DNA from: Chytridium lagenaria
Lineage: Eukaryota; Chytridiomycota; Chytridiomycetes; Chytridiales; Chytridiaceae
NCBI GenBank assembly: GCA_025449115.1
Contig: JAHLKC010000005.1
Location: 466,922-530,921 of the forward strand
Reading direction: 5' to 3'
Length of the DNA stretch: 64,000 nucleotides
In this document: piece by piece, positions 12,501 to 23,905 of the stretch
Position numbering within the stretch: the first letter of the stretch is position 1
Layout of the letters: the number at the start of each line of letters is the position of its first letter
The notes under the pieces: model-generated
Told to the model about the DNA's origin: nothing
Databases searched by the model: none
The model's input: only the letters and a program-made list of their open reading frames with translations
Translations under genes and position numbers: made by a program

Positions 12501-12949
12501 AGCGTCGTAGATCCGTTTTATCTCTCTCCCCATCAACGTTGCTTTTATCAGGCGGCGAATACACCCGTCCCGCTACCTCCCACACCTCCATGTCCCCCGC
12601 CATCCTTGCCACCGAAGTCGAGATTTACATCCCTCGCTCACATTACCCTAACCCAACGCGGGATATGGAGGTGTGGGTGTCTGATGGGAAGTTTAGGGTT
12701 GAGCCGGCGGATATGAGGTTGCATTGGAGATGTGGGTGTTATGACGAGGAGGGGAAATGGAAGGGAGGGCAAAGTGGGGGGGATGTGGAGCATACTATTG
12801 TCGTGAGACGACGACGGGATGGACAGGAGCCTATTGGGGAGTTTGGGAGGAGACGGAGGAGGGAGGTGGAGGTGGAGCTTGAGGAGGGAGCAACACAGGC
12901 GAGTAGGGGAGGTGAAGGGGATAAGTGCCCCGGGTGTGAAGTGATGTGA
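9568..12949 (+). CDS. GH5 endoglycoceramidase-related steryl beta-glucosidase (EGCrP-like), many frame breaks
   Basis: The translation matches the fungal GH5 group that includes EGCrP1/EGCrP2, which cleave glucosylceramide or ergosteryl-glucoside. An unstructured N-terminus leads to GRTLMLRGVNVSG, then WGFNFLRFNVAWEALEHAGP. An intron (10184-10276) and HYGLRVFIDPHQDVWSRFSG follow. The acid/base glutamate lies in LNEPHPGFIG and the nucleophile in GEIGIPYDMDERKAY. Other matches are TWRIAYAPHWYDGL, FTLWNYCSDN and a C-terminal beta domain with TEVEIYIPRSHY. About ten one-base frame changes are needed (near 9905, 10780, 11058, 11207, 11440, 11525, 11830, 11960, 12265, 12510), several in homopolymers. 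Both catalytic residues survive and nonsense codons occur only out of frame. I therefore favour sequence errors, but a decaying gene is possible. Confidence 0.75.
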
Positions 12950-14665
12950 TTAGAATGTTCAGGTTATTGCTTTTTACTCTTTCTCCTGATGCATGTTTCC
13001 TTCCTCTTCCGTTTTTTTTCGGTTTCTTGGAGGCAGTGGAGCTTAGTTTTCCTTTCATCTCCATGTTGACTTTAATTCGCCCCATTTTTTCCAAATCTCT
13101 TGGTTTTATATTTTTTTAAATCCTTTTTTTTTTCTCATGGTTTAATATATTTTTCGAATCCTGTGTGTTTGGTTGCCTGTCCTTCATGAATATCTGCCAG
13201 AACTTTTACGCGTCGTCGTCTTCAGGTTTGGCCACTCCAATTCACTGAAGTACTTTAAGAGAAAGAAATATTAAACAAGTCGTTAGACTATGATATGATT
13301 ATGTAGTCGTGAACAGGCGGCCCGTGTTTGTGCTCTTAATGCGTTTAAGTGTTCATTAAATTCCCAACATGAAGCTGGACGAAAACAGACGAAGTAAAAT
13401 GGAGTGCAAAGGCCAACACCAAGGAAGTGTCCTGTTTTTTTCCTCTTGATGCTTGCACATGAATGTAAGGCTTTCGAAGAGTCAGAGAGTTAAATGTAAA
13501 CTCGAAAGGACACATCAAAGAAGCATCTTCGTCGCATATATATATAGCTGATATCAAATATGTAGAATCGTGAAGACCATATCTTTTGGTGACTTGTATA
13601 TCGAATGCAATATTTTCGAGTTTCCGACTCCAGCACGTCTACAGCACTACGCATCACATCGAGAAGCAGGAAGAAAATATTTTGAGAGGCTTAAAAGATT
13701 ACTGCAGGCCAATAAGCAAATACAAGTCAAGCGATTGCGAGCTACCGTTTTTAACATGCCCTGGAGAAGATTTGAACTCCTCAGACTATGTCTCAAACGA
13801 CACAGCCGAACCATAAAAATTCAGAGCGTGGTGAGAGTGAGGGCTCCTTTTTTTTACGTCAAGGCGCCAGATGACGGGAAGATGGGTCCAAGAAAAAACA
13901 AATCCGCTCATAAAGAGTAGAGTTGTATGGTTGGTAACCATACCCTTCCGGACCTACTCAAGGGTCGAGCGGTCGAAGTGTTTACGGGAATGAAAATGTT
14001 GCGTATACAATATAGTGCCGTCAAGGCGGCTCTTTTGGCAAAATGGTGATAACCGCGTAGCGATGGACCACTGGAACCTCAAGGTTAGAGTCGGTCGAAA
14101 GTGGCTGCGCGGGGTGAGACGCCATGGTTGTTGATGCGGTGAAGCACCACATCACCAGAAGGACCAGCAACCAGTGCATGTGCATCTGGATCATGATGAC
14201 TTCTGTGGCTCTGAAGAAACATTGAAAGGTTTGCGTGAGAGCTTAAATACTCGTTGGGATGGACGGAGAATGGTATCATGAATTTGCCGTTTGCCAATGT
14301 GCCAACTGCGCTCGCAAAGAGTTTTGCTGTGCATTTGGCACAGATCACAATTATAGAATTTCGGATGAGCTGATGATGGACTCTAGTATTTTCAATCCTC
14401 CCGTCCCATTTCCACCGCATCACGTCCTTCATGTTCCGTCTCCTATACCTTCCCATCCGCCCATCCGCAGAAAAGTGTATATATTGTCCTTTTTTCCATA
14501 ACTTTTTTCCATAACACTTTGGTGAATAATATACTTCACAAAAAGGACTTCTATCCGCAATCTTAAGATATTAAAAAAAACACTATTCTAGACCATAATA
14601 TTCATAATATATATAGCATCCTGTGACTTTATTTCTATTTAATTCTACAATGCAGCGTTCACATT
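12950..14665. other. Long intergenic region
   Basis: About 1.7 kb without a convincing gene. It has T-rich tracts at 13000-13140 and a short TATATATATA stretch near 13538. Open reading stretches up to about 120 codons (such as 13570-13920) show no domain, no intron structure and no codon bias I can support. A tRNA-like 3' half on the minus strand (13757-13795) is described separately. Confidence 0.4.
13757..13795 (-). other. tRNA-like 3' half (type II variable arm), incomplete
   Basis: Read on the minus strand, an 11-base hairpin (AGAC-ATA-GTCT) resembles a long variable arm. It is followed by a 5-base-pair T stem (AGGAG/CTTCT) around a TTCAAAT loop, then CCAGGGC plus A as an acceptor 3' strand. 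I cannot find the matching 5' half (GCCCTGG, D arm, anticodon stem) within the expected distance, so this is at best a fragment or chance similarity. Confidence 0.2.
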
Positions 14666-15782
14666 TTATTTTTTCTGGGGACTCAAAATACCCTCGAGTT
14701 GCGTCTACCCAAATGATTAGGCTGATAGAGAAAAAACAAGGATTACCTTTAACTGCACATTCGTCTTCTTAAGGAATGCAATCTCTTCAGCGTGCTTCCG
14801 TTCTTCCATGGCTCTTCTCTCGCTTTCACGCTTCTCAATCGCCTCACATTTAGCTTTGAGTTCGAGAACCGTTTGCTCGAGTTGACGTTTCTCTTCCTCA
14901 AGGTCTCGGATCTTTGAATGGATAAAACGTGGACGCGAAAATGTGGTGGGATTAGAAAAGTCAACGTTCAAAAGGTGGGATAATGGGTTAGAGGAAACGA
15001 AGAAAGGAATCGAATAAGACAAGGCCACTTACCCTATTCTCCATATCCGATTTCCCTTGTTCAGCCTGCAAAGCCTTCCTCATCCCAAACGCAACACTAC
15101 TCTCATACAAAGTCTGATAAGCAGCAATAGACATTCGAATCTCATCCCTACGCGTAAAAGCAACAAACCACGTTCTTGACAACTGATCGTGACCTGACGA
15201 ATCAGTTCATCAAAACATTGACCGTAGAGTTCTCGACGGACGGGATCGATGCCGGTTTCGCGAGCTTGACGCTTTTGAAGCATGTGGTCGAGTTGTTCCT
15301 GGAAATAGAGGTGGGTGAAAGGGAGAGAGGGGATGACTTACTTGGAGGTTTGATGACGTCGAGACGGGTGGCGGGGGTGCTGGAGACTTTTTTGAACCCA
15401 GAGTTGACCGGCTTTCGTCCCATTCTCTTGAAAAAATATGTTAGTTTTCATCTTCCTACGGCCGTTTTTCCGTTCTTCGTTTCCTCCTTTTGGTATTTCC
15501 TCGTCCTCATTTCATCATTCGTTTAACACCCCCTTAAAGTCCCATCAAACTCAACCCACCTCGGTGGCAAGATACTGTTCAAGATATCCTCTGTTGGTTC
15601 GGCGTCTTTGTGCGGCCCTTATCATCGACCGGTGGAGTTTCTTGGTGTTAGAGGATGCACCTGGAAGAGGTGGTTTCCCAGACTTGCCATCCGATACACC
15701 TTTCAAGGGAACTTTGGGCGTCGGTCTTGGAGACCAGGACGGGGTTGTCGTAGCGGACGAGAGAGTGGGATGGGGGGATCAT
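14666..15782 (-). CDS. DNALI1: Axonemal inner dynein arm light chain (p28/DNALI1), frame-broken
   Basis: A near full-length p28 light chain, a subunit of single-headed inner-arm dyneins in motile flagella. Reading from the start at 15782, the order is MIPPSHSLVRYDNPVLVSKT, TEDILNSILPP, SSTPATRLDVIKPP, then QKRQARETGIDPVRRELYG and CFDELIRQVTISCQERGLLLL. RDEIRMSIAAYQTLYESSVA and FGMRKALQAEQGKSDME come next. A coiled coil with LELKAKCEAIEKRE and AFLKKTNVQLK leads to the last exon, TQLEGILSPQKK. The order and spacing match animal and algal p28 along the whole length. Several one-base breaks occur: about 15590-15740, about 15415, an A6 run near 15400, and about 15148. Because strong conservation persists on both sides of each break, I think they are sequence errors. 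This gene implies a flagellated life stage. Confidence 0.85.
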
Positions 15783-16505
15783 GGTGTTGTTGTCTGTTGA
15801 CAATTTTTGTGGAGATCTCGGCCTTTGTTTGGGATGGATTACAAGTGGATGGATGGATGGATGGATGGGGGGAGAACAACTGTGCGCGGAGCTGGTTTGT
15901 GTGTTTTGGTAGTCGTTGTATCTTGCATGTAGAGATCATGGAACGTCCTTGAGGAGGGCCGTTTAAACCTCCTATCTTTGTACCTTTTTGACACGTCTTT
16001 AGATTTGCCCCATTCTTGCAATGGTCAACGGGTTGTTCTACTGTACGCAGTTTGAGATGAATATGTCCGCCGGCAGAGCTATTTTAAAGAGTTTTTATGA
16101 AGCTTCGGAATGAAATGTTTAAAGATCACTGTCAACAGCAACTCATGTATCGTTCAAATTAAGTGAAAACCCAACAAAAATGAGCTCAACGATATGATAT
16201 GCAAAGGTCAAACATAGAAATATTATTATCACGTCAATACTTTATGGCGATGAAAACAAAAACGTGTTCAAGACGAGCCCAAAGAGAAACCAGAAAAGAA
16301 AAGTGAAAATGTACGTCCTGAAGAAAAAGAAGATCGAGAAGTGGTGAACGAAATCATAAAACAAAACTCAAAATAGCCATAGACATGTCCGGTGCGGGGT
16401 TTATTGGAGGAATATGGTAAAAGTTCGAATGCGGCAAAATGGGAAAAGAAAGTGCTTATGATGAACAGGACATGTAAAGAAAGAAAGCCAACGATCACCA
16501 TCCCA
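15783..16505. other. Intergenic spacer
   Basis: A/T-rich, with a short GGAT microsatellite at 15848-15870. No supported coding region. Confidence 0.4.
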
Positions 16506-17199
16506 TCAAATCACAAATGAAGCCACCAAACTCCCCACTCCCACCACCATAGACCAAAACCTGCATCCACGCTTTTCCCCCCCTCAGCCCTATTACTCGG
16601 TCCAAAATTATCCCCAAAACTATTCAACTGTCCATTCCCTACAATCCTGAAAGTCGTTGACGTATACGGCAACGGCTGTCCTTGTCTTAAACAAGCAACC
16701 TGTCCCCTGATTGACTCAAAGCAGGATCAAGACCATCGCCTACAATCCTCAATTGATATTTTCCAGATTGTAAACTCGGGACCATCCAACTATACTGCGT
16801 CACCCCCTTTGCTAGATCCGTCACGATAGGGTTCGAGTACCACGTTTGAGGTGACACTGCAATCGGCGTTAGGGAGGTTTGGGATGTTCCAGTAAGGGCG
16901 TAGTAGATGGCGATGGAGTTGTTGGGATATTGTGGAGACACGGAATTGTATGTCCAGTTTACGAGGATTCGGTTACCGACGGCGACGATGGATGTGCTGT
17001 TGGGGGAGGTGAGGAGGAAGCTACCGGGAGCCCCTGTGTTGCAGCCGCCATCGCCGCTGCTTTGTTCAAAGCCGGAAAAGTCGGAGCAGCCGTAGATGGG
17101 GTCGCATTCGCTGAGGTCTGGGGCTTGGGAATGGGAGGGTGTGAGGAGGAGGGTGAGAAGGATAAGTGCAAAGAGGGGTGTTGATGTCCGTGATATCAT
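16506..17199 (-). CDS. Secreted Kre9/Knh1-like cell wall protein, probably GPI-anchored, frame-broken
   Basis: Starts with a clear signal peptide (FALILLTLLLTPSHSQA). A short Cys-containing segment follows (ECDPIYGCSDFSGFE), then one beta-sandwich domain of the Kre9/Knh1 or Ser-Thr-rich GPI family. That domain shows PGSFLLTSPNSTS, ILVNWTYNS, YSWMVPSLQSGKYQLRI and, after a break, TTFRIVGNG. Several N-glycosylation sequons (NST, NWT, NNS) are visible. The frame changes near 16711 and again in a G7 run near 16580. The second change would give a hydrophobic tail (MVVGVGSLVASFVI) typical of a GPI-anchor signal. It would act at the cell surface or in the wall. The order of the domain is clear; the exact C-terminus and any role in glucan synthesis are inferred. 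Confidence 0.6.
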
Positions 17200-17889
17200 G
17201 TCCAGATGTTGGTTATTGTAAAGGGTTCACACAGGCAATTTGATAGAGTTTAGACGACAGTTTGGTGTGCGGCAGAATATGGGTTCTTGATACGCCCGTC
17301 CCAGCGAGCCGCAAAAGATGAAGGATGGATGATGGTCTCGCTCGAGTCCTGTTGATTTTTAAGAGCCAGGGGCTGGTGGTTGGTTGGTTGGTCGAAGGGA
17401 GGCAAAAATAAAAAAAATCTTGCGTCGTCGAAAAAGGAAGGTTGCGGCTGATGGAACTTCGGCGCCTTCCATCCAAAACAGCAGAAAAACACAAGTAAAA
17501 TAACACGTGACCACCATCACCACACGTCCTCAACCAGTCACGTCCACCACCACAACATTCTCAAATATTCTCAACAAAAACGAGAAACTAAACTCGTTGT
17601 GCGTGAGAGGCAATTCTAGCAAAAGTGTCCACATCTCAACAAAGAAGCTGATCTTCATGTAACAAACGAAAATATAACGGACTTTTTATAGTGTAGGGAG
17701 CATTGCAATGATAGTTCTAAACTATATTAAAAAAAACAACCAGAATATAGAGAGGCCATTTCTCCAGAAAATGAAGAGGAAAAAAAAAGTCTGAGCGAGA
17801 CGACAACAAAATGATAACTGGAAAAAAGAGGCGACAGTCTCATAGAATTAAAAAACAAAAGAAAAAAAAACTCCACTCAACACACCACT
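17200..17889. other. Intergenic spacer
   Basis: A/T-rich spacer between two secreted-protein genes on the same strand, with A-rich tracts around 17740-17880. No gene is supported. Confidence 0.4.
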
Positions 17890-20385
17890 TTAAGCGTTAA
17901 TCACCATCGCCACAACCAAACTCAAAACCCCAGCCAAAACTCCACCCATCCATCCCTCCCTCCCTCTCCCCGCCCATTCTTACTGGTCGGCAACTTGCTC
18001 GTCGGCATCTTTGCCGCCACCGCATTCCACACCTCTACAATCTCGGTCGAATCCGACATGGCCACCCATTCATCCGCAGGTTGATCAATCCACTCATCAG
18101 GGGTATCACTGGTCTTGGAGCTGTAACTTTCCCAGAACAACACTTGTCCCTTGACCCGGATTGGGAATCCGGCGGGAAGGGTGGTGGAAGGTTGAGAGGT
18201 GGAGAAACGGGGGATCTTGCTCATAGCGTCCAAGATGGTTTCGTAGTCGAGGACGGAACCACCTTCAAAAGAGGTGGGTTGGAACGGTTTACCGTTGTAT
18301 CCGCCGTACACGTAGGTTTTGACGTTATATTGAGCCCGGAGGGAACGGACGGATTCAGCGCATGTCGAGCCGCAGAAGCCGTTGGAGACAATGGCAACGT
18401 TGCCGGGGTTCCAGCCGGAAGAAAGGGAACCAAAGCGTTAAAGAGGGTTTGGATGTCAGCGCAGTCAATGTCGAAACGACCAGAGAATTTCTCGGTCACG
18501 CCTCCACGGGTGTAGGATTTGCTGTTGGAGAGGATGGCGGGACCTGCGCCAGAGGTTGTGGAGGAGCCGTCCGGGATGACGTTGCCTGACATGATAAAGG
18601 GGTTGGGCGAAGAGGTGTTGCGGTAGTTGTTGGCGTTGGTGAGGAGGTAGTTGTTGGTGTCTGTGAGACGGACGTCGTATTGGACAAACTTGTTATCTTT
18701 GAAAAGGAATGAAAGAAGAGCTTTTCCAGCACAAATGATACCACCGCCGTTGCTTGTGAAATCAATAATCAGGTTGTTGGCACCGGCATTTTCGAGGGCG
18801 CGGAGACCACGCGCCATGGTCTGGAACCAGCTGGTGATGGTGGCGACAGTGAGTTCGCCGTCTGATGAAAGAGGGATGAAGCCGGGCATGGTAAAAACAC
18901 CGGTTTTGGAGTTGAGCATGTAGAAGGCGTCGAATTCGTCGCTGGTGATGGGGGAAGGAGGGCATTTTTGACTGCAGACTTTTTAGCGGATCGGAGGGTG
19001 GCCATCACAGACTCGTCCTCCTTGTAACCGTTCAAGTAAGACATGTATTCAATGGCGCTGTTAGGGTTTCCACGGAATGGATTCTTGGGGGTGGCGGATA
19101 AGGTATCGTTTCCTGATTCACCATCTCTGCGCACAACAGAGCTGGAACCGACGCCACAGAAAGTCCTGCGATACGATGTAGAGGTGAATTCACTGGATGA
19201 GCGAACGGGGAGCACACCGAGCCAGGGTGCGGAAAGGTGACGACTTCGTTTGGTTTGGGGGTTACGGAGGGTGTAGTTTCTTGAAGTGGGCATGTCGATA
19301 TTGGAGTTTCCACCAGTGAAAAAGGTTCCATCCTTCACCTGGAGAAGTCCTTAGAGTACTGGGTGTTGGCCAACGCATAGTTGAAGCGAGTCTCAGGAGT
19401 ATGGCTTGCACCGGTGTATTTATCAGCGAATGCCTGAACAGCCGTCTGGGAACAAGGTAAAATTAAATCGAGTTTCAAAGGATTCTTTGATATTCAAAAA
19501 TAAGTTACTTACGATGGGGTCCTGCCCGTCAATGGCATCAATGGTATATCCAACAAAAAGAGAAGGGTCTTGGTCATTAAAAGCAGCCGTCCAGGAATCC
19601 ACGACCGCCGATGCAAACGTCCTCGCTTGCGTGGGGAAAAGTGAGACAAGGTCAATGGAGATAGTGGATCCGGAGGTAATCAACTCCCTCAAGTACAGAG
19701 TGGGCTTGGGGTTTCCAGCGGTATACTTTGCAGCAATCACCCAGGGCTGGAAGAATTGAATAACACTGTAACATTGAGCAGAGTAGGCAAAGTGACCGTC
19801 CTCGAGCTTTGTGATGGCATTGGAGACTTGGCTATGGAAGTCAAAGTCTAGGGTGATGGAGCTGTCGGACCGAATTTTGCTCAGTTCGGCAACAATGTCG
19901 ACCTTTGACTTGGCAATGTTGGTGTAGGGGTAACTAGAATTGTTGGGAGAGTGTATGTAAGTAGGGTAAAATGTATAGATGAGGTACTGATGCAGAAAAG
20001 GTAGGCAGGATACTGTCTCCCTCTACTAAAAGGAAGCTTTCCTCGTCACCAGTAAACATGGTCCAATATAAACAAGTCCTACAAGAGATGGAGTACTCAC
20101 ACTTCAGTCATGGCCAAGAGAGTGTTGATCTGGGAAGTCTTGGCATCATTCGAGATTGTAAAGGTCCTGTAGCAGTTGAAGACAGCAGAGGCAGGGAGGG
20201 CGGCTCCACCGCCTCTGATGACGCTGCATGGATCCGCACTGGTTTGTGCTGTGAAATAAATGATCTGAGTGAGCAACACAGCACCGATGATGATGAATGT
20301 AAAAGTTGAAGGTGGTGACTTACCATTAACAGATGCAATCGCAGCAAGGCGGCACAAGCGTGGCAGAAGAAGACAGGAACATCAT
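17890..20385 (-). CDS. Secreted S41 (tail-specific protease-like) family protein, probably GPI-anchored, frame-broken
   Basis: A large extracellular protein with an N-terminal signal region (MMFLSSSATLVP then LAAIASVNAQ, one break at about 20350). The first domain has DPCSVIRGGG, TNIAKSKVDIVAELSKI and LEDGHFAYSAQCY. The S41 core has NLIIDFTSNGGGII and later VAIVSNGFCGSTCAESVRSL, which holds the likely catalytic serine. YVYGGYNGKPFQPTSFEGG follows. The tail in the corrected frame (GVLAGVLSLVVAMVINA) looks like a GPI signal. Introns include 20249-20323 and one ending about 19463. Frame breaks lie near 19345, 19240, 18965, 18410 and 17950. S41 enzymes cut peptides through Ser-Lys type catalysis; I did not pin down the lysine, so activity is inferred. 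It lies next to the Kre9-like wall protein on the same strand. Confidence 0.65.
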
Positions 20386-22158
20386 GACGGCAAGGATGCA
20401 AGCTCTAACAACTGACTAATGTAAGAGCGAGGGCAGATCCTTGAGTAGAGGATCAAGCGGGGAGCTGGTGAGGTGGTGGTAGGTGGTGGTGGTGGTGATG
20501 GCCGGTGTGGAATGAATGAGGATGCGATGTCGCCCTTCAAGGATGAATGGAAGAGACGTATATAGGAAGAGGCTGAAAGATGGATTTATTTAAATAATAT
20601 AAAAAAAAAGAGTTCAAACACAGTGTTACACACAAACAGTATAAGGGTGCAATGCGGTCAGGTAGATTCAAGGTAGAAACTGCTCATCTTTCTTTTCCAC
20701 ATTATCAATTTCATTCAAGCCTTCCATCCATAGATATATTTTCTACTTTTACTTATAGTTTCTACAACTTCTACCATGAGGTTGAAACAAAAAGTAGAAT
20801 TTGATCTGGTGTCTTCTGTTTGACAATTCATGGCTCACTTTAAACTCTGCCAATCAGAGCTCAGTGTTGAATGTCTTCAGCCTGTGGATACTGCTCCCAA
20901 CCGAGTGGTACATAAGCACCTTCTTGTTTTGAAACATGCACCACAGGCTGTCTTGGCCACACTCAAACCAACGCTGACCTGCACGCAAAGAGAGCATCGC
21001 CCTGATGGACAGCAGATCTTTTGCACGCAAACACTGGGCTCAAGCCATTCCCTTTAGATAATGTCACGTCTCTCCTCAAAGTTCTTTCATCTTTCCTTCA
21101 CGATACTCGTTCGCTACTGGACTCTCGCTAACGTCTAGCCTTCGATGGACGTATCAACCACGGCCGCCAAATCAAAACAAAGAAACTCTAGAAATGAAAA
21201 ACAGCCACCGCCTCAAACCTGAATTTCCATAGAGTATTATAAAACCATGCCAAAACGGCCGTCATCGCGACCGGATAATCGAACTGTAATTCATTTTCTC
21301 CTTCCTAATACGTTTGGGCAAATATGGCCAATATTAACTGCATATTACAGGCTAAACATTGAATACGTGTTACTTAAAGAAATAATGATACTGACGGTTA
21401 CGAGAAAGTCGATGAAGTCGCATGCAATGCAGTTGATCTCTGAAGACGGATGCTTTCAAAGAGTTATGTTCAGCAATCAGAGCTGGACAGAGAAGGTATG
21501 GGCGTCAATTGTATATGGGCAGAAAAGAATGGATAAAAAAGTGTTCCCCTGTCAAAGGCCCTTTCCAAGCTGTTCCATGACGACTGCATTGTGTCTCAAC
21601 GTCGTCTTTAAATCAAAAACCAATTGAAAGCATACTCGATGTCGCTGTCCTAGGTCTTACGTTTTTTGGCATTTGCTTTTTATCGACACTATTATTTTCG
21701 TGAGGCTCACAGTTATCTCTCGCCATGCATAATATCTGTAGAGACTGTTGTGAGCAGTGTTTTTTTTTTTTTTGTTTTTGTTTTTGTTTGTTTATTTATT
21801 TTTTTTGCGGTTTTGGATGGATTGAAAAAAAAATATGGTCGGGTTACGTTACTGCTGGTTGTTTTAATAATGTCGTGGGTGAAGGACATTTATGAAGAAA
21901 GTGTACATATGGATAAGGGTGGAAGTTGCAAGAGTACGTTAACGTAATAAAACAACCATAGAAAAGGAAAATAATATAAAAACGACATCGGATGCGGTAC
22001 GGAGGAATCATACATTTTTGAGAGGCGAGTTTGGGAAACGAACCAATTCCGTACCCCCTCACCCGCCCCCAACCCCTCCCCCCTCACAGCATATACAATT
22101 ATCCAGAATAATTTCTCGGCAGCACTCCCCGTCCGCTTTTATTTTCCTTCCCGTACCT
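20386..22158. other. Long intergenic region
   Basis: About 1.8 kb. It contains a GGT/GGTGGT microsatellite (about 20468-20500), T-rich tracts near 21760-21810 and an A9 run near 20600. Open stretches such as 21247-21627 have no recognisable domain, and I do not call them genes. Confidence 0.4.
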
Positions 22159-23133
22159 CTATTGAGCCGTAATCGCATGATCATTCGCTGGCATAGCTCC
22201 CGCCGACATACTCCCAGACCCCGTCGCCATCCCCACAGGCGGTAACACCTGTCTCTTCCCAGACGTCGTCACCCCCCTCTTCTTCCCCGCCTCCACCGCA
22301 ACCCCACTCTTCTCCTTCCCTCCATGATGCACAGTCCGTTCCATTCTTGGTCGAATCTTCTTGACCTTGGGACGTGCGTAAAGCGGGTTCTGCTGTTTCC
22401 AGAAATCCACACGTGTGCTGAGGTACCTCAACCCCTCTGTGACGAGATCCATGATGGCCGTGTCAGGGTGATCGACGAAATCTCGGTCATTGACGAGACT
22501 CTGAAGGTAGCATTTATCTTCATAGAGTTCCCCCAACAACTTGCTTTCCATGCCAGGTGTTAATCGCGAGATGGTAGCGGTGGGGTTGCTGAGAGCAGGT
22601 GTTTTAGATGGAGTTGATGCAGGGATACTGGCCACAGCAGCAGCAAGGATAGCATGTGGAACGTTTTGGATCTTAAAATCATGTGGATGGCCGATCGAGT
22701 TTTCAATAGCCTCTCTCGCCTTTTGAATACCAACACGAAACTCATCCAATTCAGGTCTCTGCCGATTTCCACGATGAAAGTGCATCAAGGCGAGTTCAAA
22801 ATCTCCCTTTGCGTATAACGCCTCAGCTTTTTGAAGGATGGCTTTGAAGTAGTCTGGGAATTCTTTGAGAGCTGCGTCGGCATCTGCGAGCGCTGCGTCT
22901 GCGGCGCCGATTTGGATGTAGCATTGGGAACGGGCGACAAGGCAGTGTTTGTCAGTTGGACGGATCTCGAGCGCGCGGGTGAAGATGTCGATGGATTCAA
23001 TGAAGGAGCGTTTTTTGGAAAGGAGGTCGCCTTCTGCGGCGAGGGTTTGGAATTTGGCGATGAGGTTTTCCTGGGATTCAGAGTCGTCGTCGATGCCTGC
23101 GGCGTTATTGATAGGGGGTTTGGAGTCGGGCAT
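22159..23133 (-). CDS. ODAD4: Outer dynein arm docking complex subunit 4 (TTC25-like)
   Basis: An intact, intronless 324-residue protein. The N-terminal half carries TPR helices: FQTLAAEGDLLSKKRSFIES, ALEIRPTDKHCLVARSQCYI, and YFKAILQKAEALYAKGDFEL followed by ALMHFHRGNRQRPELDEF. The second half has the ODAD4/TTC25 signature: LLGELYEDKCYLQSLVNDRD, then GLRYLSTRVDFWKQQNPLYA. The Lys/Gly-rich end is probably disordered. In animals and algae the protein helps dock outer dynein arms to doublet microtubules of motile flagella. It is shorter than many animal homologues, which have more TPRs at the C-terminus. Together with the p28 light chain gene about 6.4 kb away on the same strand, it supports a zoosporic organism. 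Confidence 0.82.
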   Translation of the reverse strand: MPDSKPPINNAAGIDDDSESQENLIAKFQTLAAEGDLLSKKRSFIESIDIFTRALEIRPTDKHCLVARSQCYIQIGAADAALADADAALKEFPDYFKAILQKAEALYAKGDFELALMHFHRGNRQRPELDEFRVGIQKAREAIENSIGHPHDFKIQNVPHAILAAAVASIPASTPSKTPALSNPTATISRLTPGMESKLLGELYEDKCYLQSLVNDRDFVDHPDTAIMDLVTEGLRYLSTRVDFWKQQNPLYARPKVKKIRPRMERTVHHGGKEKSGVAVEAGKKRGVTTSGKRQVLPPVGMATGSGSMSAGAMPANDHAITAQ

Positions 23134-23905
23134 TGTTTTTTGGTGGTGGAGAGTGGAGGTTAGGGATGGTGCTTTCGATCAAAGGTTTCTGTGAACAAGA
23201 ATGAACGCTCATGCAGAGGATGTTCAGTGAAATTGGGGCGATACGCACCGTTTCCTTCGATGGAGAGGATTTGCGGGATGAAGATCTTTTTAATTACTAT
23301 ATTTTTTTTTATGCAGGCTAGTCGACAAATAGGAAAATCCTTGGATGATGGCTCGTTTTAGTGTCTGGATACGCGGAGGTGTCGGATTTATTTATTTAGT
23401 TTAGGTCGATGAGGTTTACCGATTGTGTTTTACTTGAACAGCAAGTAGATGGTGTTAAACCTAAAAACAAACACATACAGTAATACTGGTAAGTTACTCG
23501 CATCCATCGATCCGTCATCCATCCATCCATCATACCTCCGTCATCCGTCATTTGCCTTCATCCAGTCATTCAGCCATCATTACGCTTCCATCCAAAGTCC
23601 TGCAGGTCACGCGTTCCATTCTATAGCAAGATTAATTAATTGAATTTTCATTACCGTATTTTTGCTTCCGATTTGTCTGTACCATCAAAGCACCAGCACC
23701 GCATCCTTCGCAGCTCACAACATGACGAAGGCACCGTCAACACTCAACACGATGCAAAAGGTATCAATACAACTAGCCGTCATCTTCTCTGCTCCTCCAC
23801 TCGTACCATACCGTCTATGGGCTATCATCTTCTACGTCACGGAATTTATCTCTTTCGACACTCCTTTGACGATGCCTTGTTGTTTTCTAGCATCGCGGCG
23901 TGACT
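23134..23905. other. Divergent intergenic region with CATC microsatellites
   Basis: Shared upstream region of ODAD4 (-) and the alpha-mannosidase (+). It holds a run of CATC/CATCCATC repeats (about 23500-23580). No coding region is supported. Confidence 0.4.

Noticed and set aside
9568..12949. Programmed frameshifting as an explanation for the GH5 breaks
   Set aside because: About ten different sites with no shared slippery motif or structure; sequence error or decay is simpler.
13570..13920. Open stretch of about 116 codons
   Set aside because: No domain, no intron structure and it overlaps the tRNA-like fragment; a chance open frame is more likely.
14085..14456. Minus-strand open stretch of 123 codons
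   Set aside because: No recognisable motif and no conserved neighbours; kept as intergenic.
20830..21627. Two short plus-strand open stretches
   Set aside because: No recognisable similarity or splice signals, and a low-complexity context.
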